From contig JAXGYZ010000013.1 of the NCBI GenBank assembly GCA_040772005.1, positions 1 to 64,000 of the forward strand: 64,000 nt of DNA. The letters run 5' to 3'. The notes under the pieces were generated by a model that saw only the letters and a list, made by a program, of their open reading frames with translations, did no database searches and had not been told where the DNA came from. Positions 41,847 through 50,098 of the stretch are shown here, piece after piece. Within the stretch, counting starts at the first letter, position 1. Every line of letters starts with the position of its first letter. The DNA comes from MWBF01 sp040772005. Its GTDB lineage: Bacteria; Chloroflexota; Anaerolineae; CG2-30-64-16. The position numbers and the translations under genes are program-made.

Positions 41847-42497
41847 ATGCCTATCAGCGTCTTGATTGCTGACGACCACGGCATGGTGCGCCAGGGCTTG
41901 CGCATGTATCTCGCGCTCGACCCCGAGATCTCGGTCGTGGGTGAAGCCTGCAATGGCGCAGAAGCCGTCCAACTGGCCCACGCACTGCATCCCGACGTCG
42001 TACTCATGGACCTGCTGATGCCGGTGATGGACGGCATTGCGGCGACGGGCGCTATCCGGGGTCAATTACCCGACACGCAGGTTGTCGCGCTGACGAGCGT
42101 GCTGGAAGATGGCTCTGTCAGTGATGCCGTGCGCGCAGGAGCCATCGGCTACCTGCTCAAGGATGTCGCGTGCGACGAACTCTGCCGGGCCATCAAGGCG
42201 GCCGCCGAAGGACAGGTCCAGCTTTCCCCGAAGGCGATGGCGCGCCTGGTGCGCGAGGTCAACGTTCCCGGCAGCCCGGAAGTGCTCACCGAGCGCGAGA
42301 CGGACGTGCTGCGGCTGATCGCACGCGGCTACTCGAACAAAGAAATCGGACGCACGCTGGGCATTACCGAGAAGACCGCGAAGAATCACGTTGCGAGCAT
42401 CCTCAGCAAACTGAACCTCACCAGTCGCACGCAGGCGGCGCTGTTCGCTATTCGCAGCGGGCTGGCCTCGCCCGAGGCGCCGAGCACCCCGCAGTAA
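41847..42497 (+). CDS. NarL/FixJ-family response regulator
   Basis: This 216-residue response regulator has an intact receiver: acidic pair IADDH, phospho-Asp in VVLMDLLMP, the conserved Thr/Ser region VVALTS, and Lys in YLLKD. It carries a LuxR-type HTH (LTERETDVLRLIARGYSNKEI, TAKNHVASILSKL). Start 41847 is chosen because the receiver begins here; upstream codons run through the promoter and operator. No kinase gene is adjacent. It is convergent with copA, with only 10 bp between stops. Confidence 0.93.
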   Translation: MPISVLIADDHGMVRQGLRMYLALDPEISVVGEACNGAEAVQLAHALHPDVVLMDLLMPVMDGIAATGAIRGQLPDTQVVALTSVLEDGSVSDAVRAGAIGYLLKDVACDELCRAIKAAAEGQVQLSPKAMARLVREVNVPGSPEVLTERETDVLRLIARGYSNKEIGRTLGITEKTAKNHVASILSKLNLTSRTQAALFAIRSGLASPEAPSTPQ

Positions 42498-42507
42498 GGC
42501 CCTTTCT

Positions 42508-44952
42508 TTACAGCCGCGCCCCGCGCAGCCGCAGCGAGTTGGTCACGACGAAGATGGACGAGAAAGCCATCGCAGCCGCGGCCAGCCAGGGTGCATCGTG
42601 CAGCAGCCCAGCCGCAGCAACCGGGATCAGCGCCACGTTGTAGAAGAACGCCCAGAACAGGTTCTGCTTGATCGTGCGCATCACGCTCCGGCTGAGCGCG
42701 ATGGCCCGGCTGACGCCGGCCAGTTCGCCGCTCATCAGCGTCACCCCTGCCGTCTCCATCGCGACATCCGTGCCTGTGCCGATGGCGATGCCCACATCCG
42801 CCTGCGCGAGTGCGGGTGCATCGTTGATGCCGTCACCCACCATCGCCACCACGCTGCGACGGCCCGCCGCGCCATCCGTGTTGAGCGCCGCCAGCCCCTG
42901 TTCCTGCAACCGTTTAACTTGCGCGGCCTTGTCGCCGGGCAACACCTCGGCCAGGACGTGCTCAATGCCGACCTGCTCTGCGATAGCAGCCGCCGTGCGC
43001 CGGTTGTCGCCGGTCAGCATGACCACGGCCAGCCCCCGCCGCTTCAGCTCCGCGATGGCATCGGCTGCACCCGGTTTGACGGTGTCCGCGATGCCGATCA
43101 CACCCACAACCACGCCGTCGACCGCCACGGTCACGGCGGTCTTGCCTTCGCCCTGCAGCCGGGCGACGATGTCCTGCCCGGAACCTTGTACGCCCTCGTT
43201 CTGCAACAGGCGGTTCGTGCCCACTACGACCTGATGACCCGCCACCTGTGCCCGGATGCCCTGGCCTGCAATGGCCTCGAACGCCTCCGGCGCAGCCAGC
43301 GCCAGCCCCTTGCCCCGCGCAGCCTGGATGATCGCCTCGGCCAGCGGGTGCTCCGAGCCACGCTCCGCGCTCGCGGCCAGCCGCAAGAGGTCATCGACTG
43401 CCTGCTGTCCGCCCTCCGTCGTCACCACGTCCGTCAGCGCGGGCTGCCCGCGCGTAATCGTGCCTGTTTTGTCCAGCACAACGACCTGCAGCTGCTCGGC
43501 GCGCTCCAGCGCCTCTGAGCTGCGGAAGAGGATGCCGTTCTGCGCACCCCGGCCCGTGCCGACCATGATGGCAGTCGGTGTCGCCAGCCCCAGCGCACAG
43601 GGACACGCGATCACCAGCACGGCGACCATGTTGACCATCGCGGCGGTGAACCCGCCGCGTGCAACGAAGTACCAGCCCAGGAACGTGAGCAGCGCAATGG
43701 CAATCACGATAGGCACGAACACGCCGGACACGCGGTCCGCGAGCGCCTGGATGGGGGCCTTCGAGCCTTGCGCCTCTTCGACGAGGCGGATGATCTGCGC
43801 CAGCGCGCTCTCCGCGCCGACCTTCGTGGCCTGCACGTGCAGCAGGCCCGACTTATTGACCGTGGCGCCGATGACGGGGGCGCCGGGTCGCTTGTCCACG
43901 GGCAGGCTTTCGCCGGTCAGCATGGATTCGTCCACCGCCGAGCGCCCGTCGAGCACCAGGCCGTCTACCGGCAGCTTCTCGCCGGGCCGGACGATGACGG
44001 TGTCGCCGGGATGCACGTCCTCCACGGGCACATCCTGTTCGATGCCGCTGCGCAGCACGCGCGCGGTGCGCGGCTGCAGGCCCATGAGCGCCTTGATGGC
44101 CGCACTCGTGCGGCCCTTCGCGACTGCCTCCAGATACTTGCCGACCTTGATGAGCGTGATGATGAGGGCCGAGGTCTCGAAGTAGACCACGTGTCCCAGG
44201 CCAGGGGAGAGCAGCACCGCCACACTGTAAAAGTAGGCTGCGGAGGAACCCAGCGCAATCAGGACATCCATGTTGGCGCTGCCGTTCTTGAGCGCCTTGT
44301 ACGCGCCGGTGTAATACTGACCGCCGACATAGAACTGTACGGGCGTCGCCAGCGCAAACATCGCCCAATTGAGCCACGGCGCGTGCGGGAGCAGCCCCAG
44401 CATGTTCGCCATGCCGAGCAGGAATACCGGCAGCGTCAGGATGACGCCCACCCGCAGCATCCGCCGCTGTTGGGCGATCTCCGCCTCGCGCACCTGAGCC
44501 TCTGCATCCGCCGGTTGGATGCCGGCCTGGCGCTCGATGACGCCGTAGCCTACGTCCACGATCTTCTGCTTGAGGTCGTTGTAGTTGACCAGCGTCGGGA
44601 TGAAGTCCACCGTCGCGCGTTCGGTCGCGTAGTTGACGCTGGCGTGGACGACTCCCGGCATCTTCTTGAGGTTGCGCTCGATGGTCGCGGCGCAGTTGGC
44701 GCACGTCATGCCGCTGATGGGCAGCTCCAGCTTCGCGGTCGCGACGCCATATCCCAGGTCCCCGATGAGGGAGCGCATGGCATCCTCGCCGGTCTGGCCC
44801 GGATCGTAGGCGACCGTTGCCTTCTCCGTTGCGTAATTCACCGCCACATCCGCTACACCGGGCATCTTCTTCAGGTTGCGCTCGATGGTCGCGGAGCAGT
44901 TGGCGCACGTCATCCCGGTGATCGGGAGCGTGATTTGTTTGGTTTCAGCCAT
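42508..44952 (-). CDS. copA: Copper-exporting P1B-type ATPase CopA
   Basis: This 814-residue P1B-1 ATPase has two N-terminal heavy-metal domains (GMTCANC at about 13-19 and again near 80), eight membrane segments, the metal-transport CPC (VIACPCALGLATP, about 449), the phosphorylation site DKTGT (about 492), the SEHP locking motif and the hinge GDGINDAPAL. It exports Cu(I) from the cytoplasm. It is third in the csoR-copZ-copA operon. Two HMA domains and full length suggest it is functional. Confidence 0.96.
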   Translation of the reverse strand: MAETKQITLPITGMTCANCSATIERNLKKMPGVADVAVNYATEKATVAYDPGQTGEDAMRSLIGDLGYGVATAKLELPISGMTCANCAATIERNLKKMPGVVHASVNYATERATVDFIPTLVNYNDLKQKIVDVGYGVIERQAGIQPADAEAQVREAEIAQQRRMLRVGVILTLPVFLLGMANMLGLLPHAPWLNWAMFALATPVQFYVGGQYYTGAYKALKNGSANMDVLIALGSSAAYFYSVAVLLSPGLGHVVYFETSALIITLIKVGKYLEAVAKGRTSAAIKALMGLQPRTARVLRSGIEQDVPVEDVHPGDTVIVRPGEKLPVDGLVLDGRSAVDESMLTGESLPVDKRPGAPVIGATVNKSGLLHVQATKVGAESALAQIIRLVEEAQGSKAPIQALADRVSGVFVPIVIAIALLTFLGWYFVARGGFTAAMVNMVAVLVIACPCALGLATPTAIMVGTGRGAQNGILFRSSEALERAEQLQVVVLDKTGTITRGQPALTDVVTTEGGQQAVDDLLRLAASAERGSEHPLAEAIIQAARGKGLALAAPEAFEAIAGQGIRAQVAGHQVVVGTNRLLQNEGVQGSGQDIVARLQGEGKTAVTVAVDGVVVGVIGIADTVKPGAADAIAELKRRGLAVVMLTGDNRRTAAAIAEQVGIEHVLAEVLPGDKAAQVKRLQEQGLAALNTDGAAGRRSVVAMVGDGINDAPALAQADVGIAIGTGTDVAMETAGVTLMSGELAGVSRAIALSRSVMRTIKQNLFWAFFYNVALIPVAAAGLLHDAPWLAAAAMAFSSIFVVTNSLRLRGARL

Positions 44953-45028
44953 TTCATAGCCCTGTGTCTAACGCACGAAGGCGAACCCGCGGTCCGCCTT
45001 CGTGCCCCAGCAATTCTCGGAGAGATTT

Positions 45029-45238
45029 TTAGTTCGCCGCGGGATACCCGATTTCGACCAGGGTTTCCTTGACGCGCGGCAGCACGGCATCATTCTCCAG
45101 CACGAAAGTTGCGGTCCGGGTTGCAGCATCGGCCTGCACCTGTTCGACGCCGGGCAGGTCTGCGGTCTCGCGCTGGATGGTCATCACGCAGTGGTTGCAT
45201 GAAATGTTCGGGACGCTGAGCGTGACAGTGACGGACAT
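45029..45238 (-). CDS. copZ: Copper chaperone CopZ (heavy-metal-associated domain)
   Basis: This 69-residue single HMA-domain protein has the metal-binding C-x2-C within VPNISCNHCVMTI. It carries Cu(I) to CopA. The conserved Met before the first Cys is replaced (NISC rather than GMTC), which may change affinity. It lies between csoR and copA in the same operon, with AGGAG-type sequence before the start. Confidence 0.92.
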   Translation of the reverse strand: MSVTVTLSVPNISCNHCVMTIQRETADLPGVEQVQADAATRTATFVLENDAVLPRVKETLVEIGYPAAN

Positions 45239-45265
45239 GATCTTTCTCCTTTGGAAAAGGTGGCC

Positions 45266-45544
45266 TTATGCCTTGTTGGTGATGCTGAAAACGCCGAGAA
45301 TTTCGTCGATGACGGCCTCTCGACGCTCGGCGTCATCGCCACGGATGGCGGTGGTCACGCAGGAATGCAGGTGTTGGTCCAGCACGATTTCCTGCACCTT
45401 GCCGAGCGCAGCCTGTACCGCGCCGATCTGTTTGATGACATCGATGCAGTATTTTTCGTCCTCCACCATGCGCTGGATGCCGCGCACGTGCCCTTCCACA
45501 CTCTGCAACCGCCGGATCACCCCCGCTTTGGTTCGGTCGTCCAT
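45266..45544 (-). CDS. csoR: Copper-sensing repressor CsoR
   Basis: This 92-residue all-helical repressor of the CsoR/RcnR/FrmR family has the Cu(I) ligands Cys 33, His 58 and Cys 62 (C-x24-H-x3-C), the spacing of true CsoR. It releases DNA when it binds Cu(I). Start 45544 (MDDRTKAGV) is preferred; a longer frame upstream would cross the operator. It is first gene of the csoR-copZ-copA operon, and the palindrome at 45615-45640 is its likely binding site. Confidence 0.93.
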   Translation of the reverse strand: MDDRTKAGVIRRLQSVEGHVRGIQRMVEDEKYCIDVIKQIGAVQAALGKVQEIVLDQHLHSCVTTAIRGDDAERREAVIDEILGVFSITNKA

Positions 45545-45614
45545 GTGCTGGCACCCTTTCTTCTTGAATCTGCGGGCAGGATACTGCAAAAGCGGGGCAA
45601 GGTCTGTAGGGAAA

Positions 45615-45640
45615 ATACCCATCCCCCATGGGGGGGGTAT
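45615..45640 (-). promoter_or_regulatory. Likely CsoR operator
   Basis: A 26-bp palindrome of the form ATACCC-x-CCCC-AT-GGGG-x-GGGTAT fits known CsoR sites (GTAxCCCC...GGGGxTAC). It ends about 70 bp upstream of the csoR start. Confidence 0.75.
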
Positions 45641-45661
45641 CGGTCGTCAACGAATTCAAAT

Positions 45662-45697
45662 AACGAATGAACCGTACGGCCGTGCGGTTCATTCGTT
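45662..45697. repeat. Near-perfect 36-bp palindrome G
   Basis: AACGAATGAACCG (45662-45674) and its complement (45685-45697) flank an inner ACGGCCGT. Extra CAACGAATTC words surround it. It lies between the csoR operator and the stop of the next gene at 45716, so it may end transcription of that gene. Confidence 0.65.
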
Positions 45698-45715
45698 GCC
45701 CCAATTCGTTGATGG

Positions 45716-46903
45716 CTACAGGGTATTCGTTGACGGCCCCGGGCCAGCCTGCACCAGCGCGCGCTGCATCACCCCGCGCACGCCTTCTACGCGGTCCAGC
45801 AGGCCGATCCGGTCGGAGTCGACGTGGTCGTAGGCCGAGCCGAGCGTATATGCCAGCAGACCGAGGTAGACGACCGCCAGCGCCGCGCTGCCGACCGGCG
45901 TATGCACCGGCGGCGCGAGCTTGACGAGGCTCAGCCCGGCGTTGACCTTCTGGACCACGCGCGCCTTCGCCGCATACTGCCCGGCCAACTGGCCGATCTG
46001 GTCGCGGGCGGCGTTAAGCGCGTCATCCGATCCCTGGTACGCGGTCAACCAGCCGCCGATTTCCGCCTCGATGGCCCGCGTGCCCAGCACCCGACCTGCC
46101 ACCTTCGCGAATACCGCACCGCTCTGCAACTGGTCCAGCCAGCCGCCCAGCGCCTTCTGTGCCGCCTTCTGTGCTTCGGCCAGCGCGTTCAGTCCGGTCA
46201 GCGCAAGGATCTTCTCGTTGGCGATGAGGACGAAATCGAGCGCACGGCTGCCGACCCGGACCAGGTCTGCGGCGAGTTCCTTCGTCAGGTCGCTGCCCAC
46301 CATGCCCAGCGCAGTACGCAGCGTGCTGAAGTCGATAAGGAACATGCCCTGTACAATGGCGCTACCCGCGGTGACAGCATTGTCGCTGATGGCCTCCAGC
46401 GCGGCATGGACCGCGGGCGGCAACTCCGTCGCCAGGCCGGACAACGCGCGCGTCCGGGACCGCGGCCGGACGCGCATCTGCGCGGCCTGGACGGCCGCTG
46501 CACCGACCAGGTATGCCTGCGGCGCTTCGATCATGGCGCGCAGCTCGGCCAGTTCGTTGAGCGACGCAAGCGGCGGCGCGTCGAGCGTCCGCTCTTCCGT
46601 GGCGAGGCTGCGTGATCCAGGGCCCGGTCCCGCCAGGCGTTCTGCGACGAGCAGGTCGAGCGCGGCGCCGGCCAGGAGCTGCACCTCCGCGGCCGCGGTC
46701 TCCAGCGGGTCGCCGGTCATCAGGCCGGTCTCCGCGGCGGCGCGGAGCGCGTCGGATTGCCCCAGCAGGGCGTCGACATCTGCTGTGGCCGTGCGGGGCT
46801 GCGCGCTGCGCAAGCCGGGTGTAGGGACCAGCAACCGCGAGACGGCGACGGCATATGCCGCACCGCTCTCGCGGCGTTCGGCTGGAGTCGCTGTGTTAGC
46901 CAT
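45716..46903 (-). CDS. Hypothetical Ala-rich helical protein with one C-terminal membrane segment
   Basis: This 395-residue protein is unusually rich in Ala and Leu and predicted helical throughout, with a single hydrophobic segment near residues 343-365 (SAALAVVYLGLLAYTLGSAY). There is no signal peptide and no recognised domain. ATAGGAGGC precedes the ATG, so it is probably translated. The helical body and late membrane anchor recall membrane-linked scaffolds or pore-like proteins, but this is only a structural impression. Confidence 0.6.
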   Translation of the reverse strand: MANTATPAERRESGAAYAVAVSRLLVPTPGLRSAQPRTATADVDALLGQSDALRAAAETGLMTGDPLETAAAEVQLLAGAALDLLVAERLAGPGPGSRSLATEERTLDAPPLASLNELAELRAMIEAPQAYLVGAAAVQAAQMRVRPRSRTRALSGLATELPPAVHAALEAISDNAVTAGSAIVQGMFLIDFSTLRTALGMVGSDLTKELAADLVRVGSRALDFVLIANEKILALTGLNALAEAQKAAQKALGGWLDQLQSGAVFAKVAGRVLGTRAIEAEIGGWLTAYQGSDDALNAARDQIGQLAGQYAAKARVVQKVNAGLSLVKLAPPVHTPVGSAALAVVYLGLLAYTLGSAYDHVDSDRIGLLDRVEGVRGVMQRALVQAGPGPSTNTL

Positions 46904-46954
46904 ACTGCCTCCTATGTCCGCAATCTATGTGCCTCGTCGCCCATGCCCTCAACG

Positions 46955-46991
46955 AAAAAGGGCAGAAGCTTCTGTTGTCTGCTTCTGCCCT
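46955..46991 (-). terminator. Rho-independent terminator of lgt
   Basis: The 11-bp stem AGGGCAGAAGC/GCTTCTGCCCT (46959-46991) with an 11-nt loop is followed on the minus strand by TTTTCG. It lies 25 bp beyond the lgt stop. Confidence 0.85.
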
Positions 46992-47015
46992 ACATGCTCT
47001 CTGGCGTCGGTCGTC

Positions 47016-47933
47016 TTATTCTGCCTGCGGCGGTTCGGCTGGCGGCACGTGCTCCGCCGTGACCGCGGCCGGGGCGGGCCGCGGGCGCAGGTGATTGATG
47101 ATGAGCCCGGCCACGCCGATGAGGATGCCGATGATGCTGACCCATTGGGCCGTCGCGAGCCTGCCCATGACCCACGCGTCGGGCCGGAACATTTCGACCC
47201 AGATGCGCCCGACCGGGTACCAGATGAGGTACATCAGGAAGATGTCGCCGTCGCGCAGCCAGCCCTTGAAGCGCCGGCCGATGAACAGCAGCAGCCCCGC
47301 GCCGATGATGTTCCAGATCATCTCATAGAAGAAGGTCGGGTGGAAGCCGTTTGTCGCATACCACTGCTGCGCGTCCTCGGTCAGCCGCTCCGGGATACCG
47401 CAGGCCATCGGTGAGCCGGCCGGTTCCTGGCACGGAAAGTTCGGATTGATGTGGAAGGCCCACGCGGCATCGGTCGGCGGGCCGTAAAGTTCCTGGTTGA
47501 CCCGGTTGCCCAGCCGGCCGATGGCCTGTGCAACCAGGAGGCCCGGTGCGGGGATGTCCAGCCAGCGCAGCAGGTTCAGCTTGGCGCGCCAGGTGTAGAG
47601 GACGATGGCAAGGACTCCCCCCAACACCCCGCCGAAGATGCCCAGCCCGCGAAAGCCCCCGTCCCAGAACTTGATGATCTCGATCGGGTTCTCCCGATAG
47701 TAGGACCACCCTGCGAAGTTGCCGGTCGGCGTGGAGAATACGTGGTAGAGCCGCGCGCCGATGATGCCGAAGATGAGGCACCATGTCAGCACGTTCCAGA
47801 CGTGCTCCGGGTCTTCGCCCCGGCGCGACGCCTCTTTCGTCGCAATCCAGGCCGCGATGACCGCGCCGGTCACGATCAGCAGGCCGTACCAGGTGACCTG
47901 AAACGGGCCGAGGTTCAGAATGATGGGATTCAT
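47016..47933 (-). CDS. lgt: Prolipoprotein diacylglyceryl transferase Lgt
   Basis: This 305-residue membrane enzyme transfers diacylglyceryl from phosphatidylglycerol to the lipobox Cys of prolipoproteins such as the PstS here. Signature segments are GARLYHV, the Lgt motif AIGRLGNRVNQELYG with its catalytic Arg and Asn residues, and HPTFFYE. About seven membrane helices are seen. A Pro/Ala-rich tail follows the last helix. It has its own terminator. Confidence 0.95.
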   Translation of the reverse strand: MNPIILNLGPFQVTWYGLLIVTGAVIAAWIATKEASRRGEDPEHVWNVLTWCLIFGIIGARLYHVFSTPTGNFAGWSYYRENPIEIIKFWDGGFRGLGIFGGVLGGVLAIVLYTWRAKLNLLRWLDIPAPGLLVAQAIGRLGNRVNQELYGPPTDAAWAFHINPNFPCQEPAGSPMACGIPERLTEDAQQWYATNGFHPTFFYEMIWNIIGAGLLLFIGRRFKGWLRDGDIFLMYLIWYPVGRIWVEMFRPDAWVMGRLATAQWVSIIGILIGVAGLIINHLRPRPAPAAVTAEHVPPAEPPQAE

Positions 47934-47952
47934 GGGCTTTCCTTCTCACGTT

Positions 47953-48003
47953 AGGAACCCGTTTTCTAGGGTGAAGCGCAGCTTCACACGAAAACGGGTT
48001 CCT
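47953..48003. repeat. Perfect nested hairpin H
   Basis: Outer arms AGGAACCCGTTTTC (47953-47966) and complement (47990-48003) enclose an inner GTGAAGC/GCTTCAC stem. It lies between the stop of the methyltransferase gene (48019) and the lgt start, as a probable terminator or mRNA-end structure. Confidence 0.75.
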
Positions 48004-48018
48004 CAACATCATTGGCCT

Positions 48019-48954
48019 TTATGCCTCGCGCCGCGCTCGCCGGGCCGCGCGATCGTCCGCCGGTGCGTCGCCGCCTGCGGCCGCCGCGGCTTCGCGCGCC
48101 AGCTTCCGCTGATACCGCAGCCAGCGCATGCAGTCCTCATCGTGGCCCATCAGCATGTCCGCGGCCATGATGGACTTCTTGAGCTCCAGCTTGAGCGGGT
48201 TGGTGATGGCGCTCGTCATGCCGGCGGCAATCAGCATGGCGACGAAATTGGCGTTGATGGCCTCGCGGTCGGGCAGGCCGAAGGAGATGTTGCTCGCGCC
48301 GCAGACCGTGTTGCAGCCCAGTTCCTCCGCAATCCAGCGCACCAGGTCCAGCACGGCCTTGCCAGCGCCGGGGACTGCGCCCGCGGGCATAACAAGCGGG
48401 TCGATCAGGATGTCTTCGCGCGCGATGCCGTAGGACTCGGCGCGCTGCACGATCCGCTTGGCGACCTCGAAGCGCACCTTCGGGTCCGTGCTGATGCCTG
48501 ACTCGTCGTTGGAGATGGCGATGACCGCGCACTTGTATTCCGCTACCAGCGGCAGCACCTTCTCCATCCGCTCGTCTTCGCCCGTGACGGAGTTGATGAG
48601 CGGCCGGCCGCCCGCGGCCTTCAGCCCGGCAATCAGCGCGGGCACGACCGACGAGTCGATGCATAGCGGGACGTCAACCACTTCTTGGACGGCCTGGACC
48701 GCCTTGACCATGACTTCGGGTTCGAGGTCGTGTGCATTCGCGACGCCCAGCCCTGCGTTGACATCCAGGACGGTCGCTCCGGCCTCAACCTGCGCGCGGG
48801 CGTCCGCCTTCACGCGCTCGAAATTGCCCGCCAGCATCTCCGCGGCGAGCGCCTTACGGCCGGTCGGATTGATACGCTCACCGATGACGGTAAAGGGATG
48901 GTCCGGGCTGATGATGGCTTCGACGCCCGTCTGAGAGCGAAGGATAGTCTGCAT
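48019..48954 (-). CDS. Methyltetrahydrofolate:corrinoid methyltransferase (pterin-binding domain)
   Basis: This 311-residue TIM-barrel pterin-binding protein belongs to the DHPS/MetH-folate-domain family: ERINPTGRKAL, VLDVNAGLG, CIDSSVVPAL, INSVTGE, ISNDESG and NISFGLP. It should move a methyl group between methyl-tetrahydrofolate and a corrinoid protein. It is a free-standing version of the folate module of MetH. Corrinoid, homocysteine and reactivation modules lie 3-8 kb away on the other strand. A strong promoter is at 49025-49053. Confidence 0.88.
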   Translation of the reverse strand: MQTILRSQTGVEAIISPDHPFTVIGERINPTGRKALAAEMLAGNFERVKADARAQVEAGATVLDVNAGLGVANAHDLEPEVMVKAVQAVQEVVDVPLCIDSSVVPALIAGLKAAGGRPLINSVTGEDERMEKVLPLVAEYKCAVIAISNDESGISTDPKVRFEVAKRIVQRAESYGIAREDILIDPLVMPAGAVPGAGKAVLDLVRWIAEELGCNTVCGASNISFGLPDREAINANFVAMLIAAGMTSAITNPLKLELKKSIMAADMLMGHDEDCMRWLRYQRKLAREAAAAAGGDAPADDRAARRARREA

Positions 48955-49024
48955 GAGCGATTTACTCCTGAGGAATAGTGCGGCGGCTCGACAACGTCGT
49001 GACTACTGAGCACAGCCAGAGGGC

Positions 49025-49053
49025 ATTATAGTGCAGGCACTAAGTCGGTGCAA
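49025..49053 (-). promoter_or_regulatory. Promoter of the pterin methyltransferase gene
   Basis: On the minus strand: TTGCAC (49053-49048), a 17-bp spacer, and TATAAT (49030-49025). The leader is about 64 nt, too short for a cobalamin riboswitch. Confidence 0.8.
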
Positions 49054-49079
49054 ATCGCACTCGGATTTGAGCGTATAGC

Positions 49080-49658
49080 TCATGCGGTCTGCTCGAGGGC
49101 ACGCGCTAGCAGATCGCTGACGGCCAATGCCTCAGCCCATCGGCGCAGGTAGGGCAAGTCGAGCCGGCCTGCCTGCACGCGCAAGACGCTCAGGATATCG
49201 CGCCACTGGCGGTCCGATACCTCATCGCCCAAGCGGTACCATACCAGCTTTGCGAGCACCGTATCCTCCGGGCTGGAGAGGTATGCAGTGCGCGGCGGAT
49301 CGACGGAGAGCTGAGTAGCCCGACGGCGCTCAAACTGTGCCTGATCAAATGGGCGCCCTTTAGGGACAAAGACATCCACCTTGAACATCGTCTGCAGATG
49401 GATCAGGTTGAAGCTCCCCCGATTGAGCACCGCCGACCGTACCGTATCAGGATCGAGGTAAAACGCATCGCGCAAAGCAGCGACGAAGGGCGCCACGTGC
49501 TCCGGCCGCAGATCGGCGACGAGATCCGCGTCGAGCGTAGCCCGGGCTGCGCCCTGTGCCGAGCTGGCGAACGACCCCCCCAGCAGGTAAGGGATGCCCA
49601 GCGCATCGAGCACATCGATCACCGTGAAAGTGACCGCCAGCGGTTCCGAAAGCGTCAT
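49080..49658 (-). CDS. Nucleotidyltransferase-fold protein, paired with small partner
   Basis: This 192-residue protein has a nucleotidyltransferase fold: GGSFASSAQG followed by ARATLDADLVADL supplies the G-S and D-x-D-like metal site, and KVDVFVPKG supplies the third acidic residue. This resembles AbiEii-type or other stand-alone NTases. The start overlaps the stop of an 86-residue gene (ATGA at 49655-49658), so the two form a unit. That arrangement recalls toxin-antitoxin pairs, but there is no direct evidence for toxicity. Confidence 0.72.
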   Translation of the reverse strand: MTLSEPLAVTFTVIDVLDALGIPYLLGGSFASSAQGAARATLDADLVADLRPEHVAPFVAALRDAFYLDPDTVRSAVLNRGSFNLIHLQTMFKVDVFVPKGRPFDQAQFERRRATQLSVDPPRTAYLSSPEDTVLAKLVWYRLGDEVSDRQWRDILSVLRVQAGRLDLPYLRRWAEALAVSDLLARALEQTA

Positions 49659-49915
49659 GGCGCGCCTCCGGGGACGTGCGCACCATACACTTTCTCAGCC
49701 ACCTCTGATCCCAGCAGGATATCGGCCACCAGGCGTCGCACCTCGCTCTCGCTGGCATGAGGATGCCGTTGGCGTACACCGCTGAAGACCAACTGCTGGA
49801 GCGTCTCGATCATACCGCACATGATTTCGATGCGCCGCCACTCCGGCGCGTCGCGCAGCAGCCCAACCAGAACTCGTTCGGCTTGCGGGTCGGTGTCAGA
49901 ATCCAGGTCGTTCAT
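49655..49915 (-). CDS. Small helical partner of nucleotidyltransferase protein
   Basis: This 86-residue helical protein has no recognised domain. It has a helical N-half (QAERVLVGLLRDAPEWRRIE) and a C-half with RHPHASESEVRRLVADILLG. It is co-translated with the nucleotidyltransferase gene. An ordered first-gene/second-gene pair with overlapping ends is typical of TA or regulator-enzyme modules. Confidence 0.6.
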   Translation of the reverse strand: MNDLDSDTDPQAERVLVGLLRDAPEWRRIEIMCGMIETLQQLVFSGVRQRHPHASESEVRRLVADILLGSEVAEKVYGAHVPGGAP

Positions 49916-50098
49916 GGTACGGGCAGTATACCGCCGCCACGATTTGGGAGCAAGGACGCATCTCCCCCCACCGGGGTCATCATGGGCCGAAGGTGTGGGC
50001 CTGCCATACTATAGTTGAAGGCAGTGATTTGCGCGATTATGGCGTCTCTGCTAGGGTAGTCGAACACCCGCATAAAATCGTTTTCAGGATGATACAGC

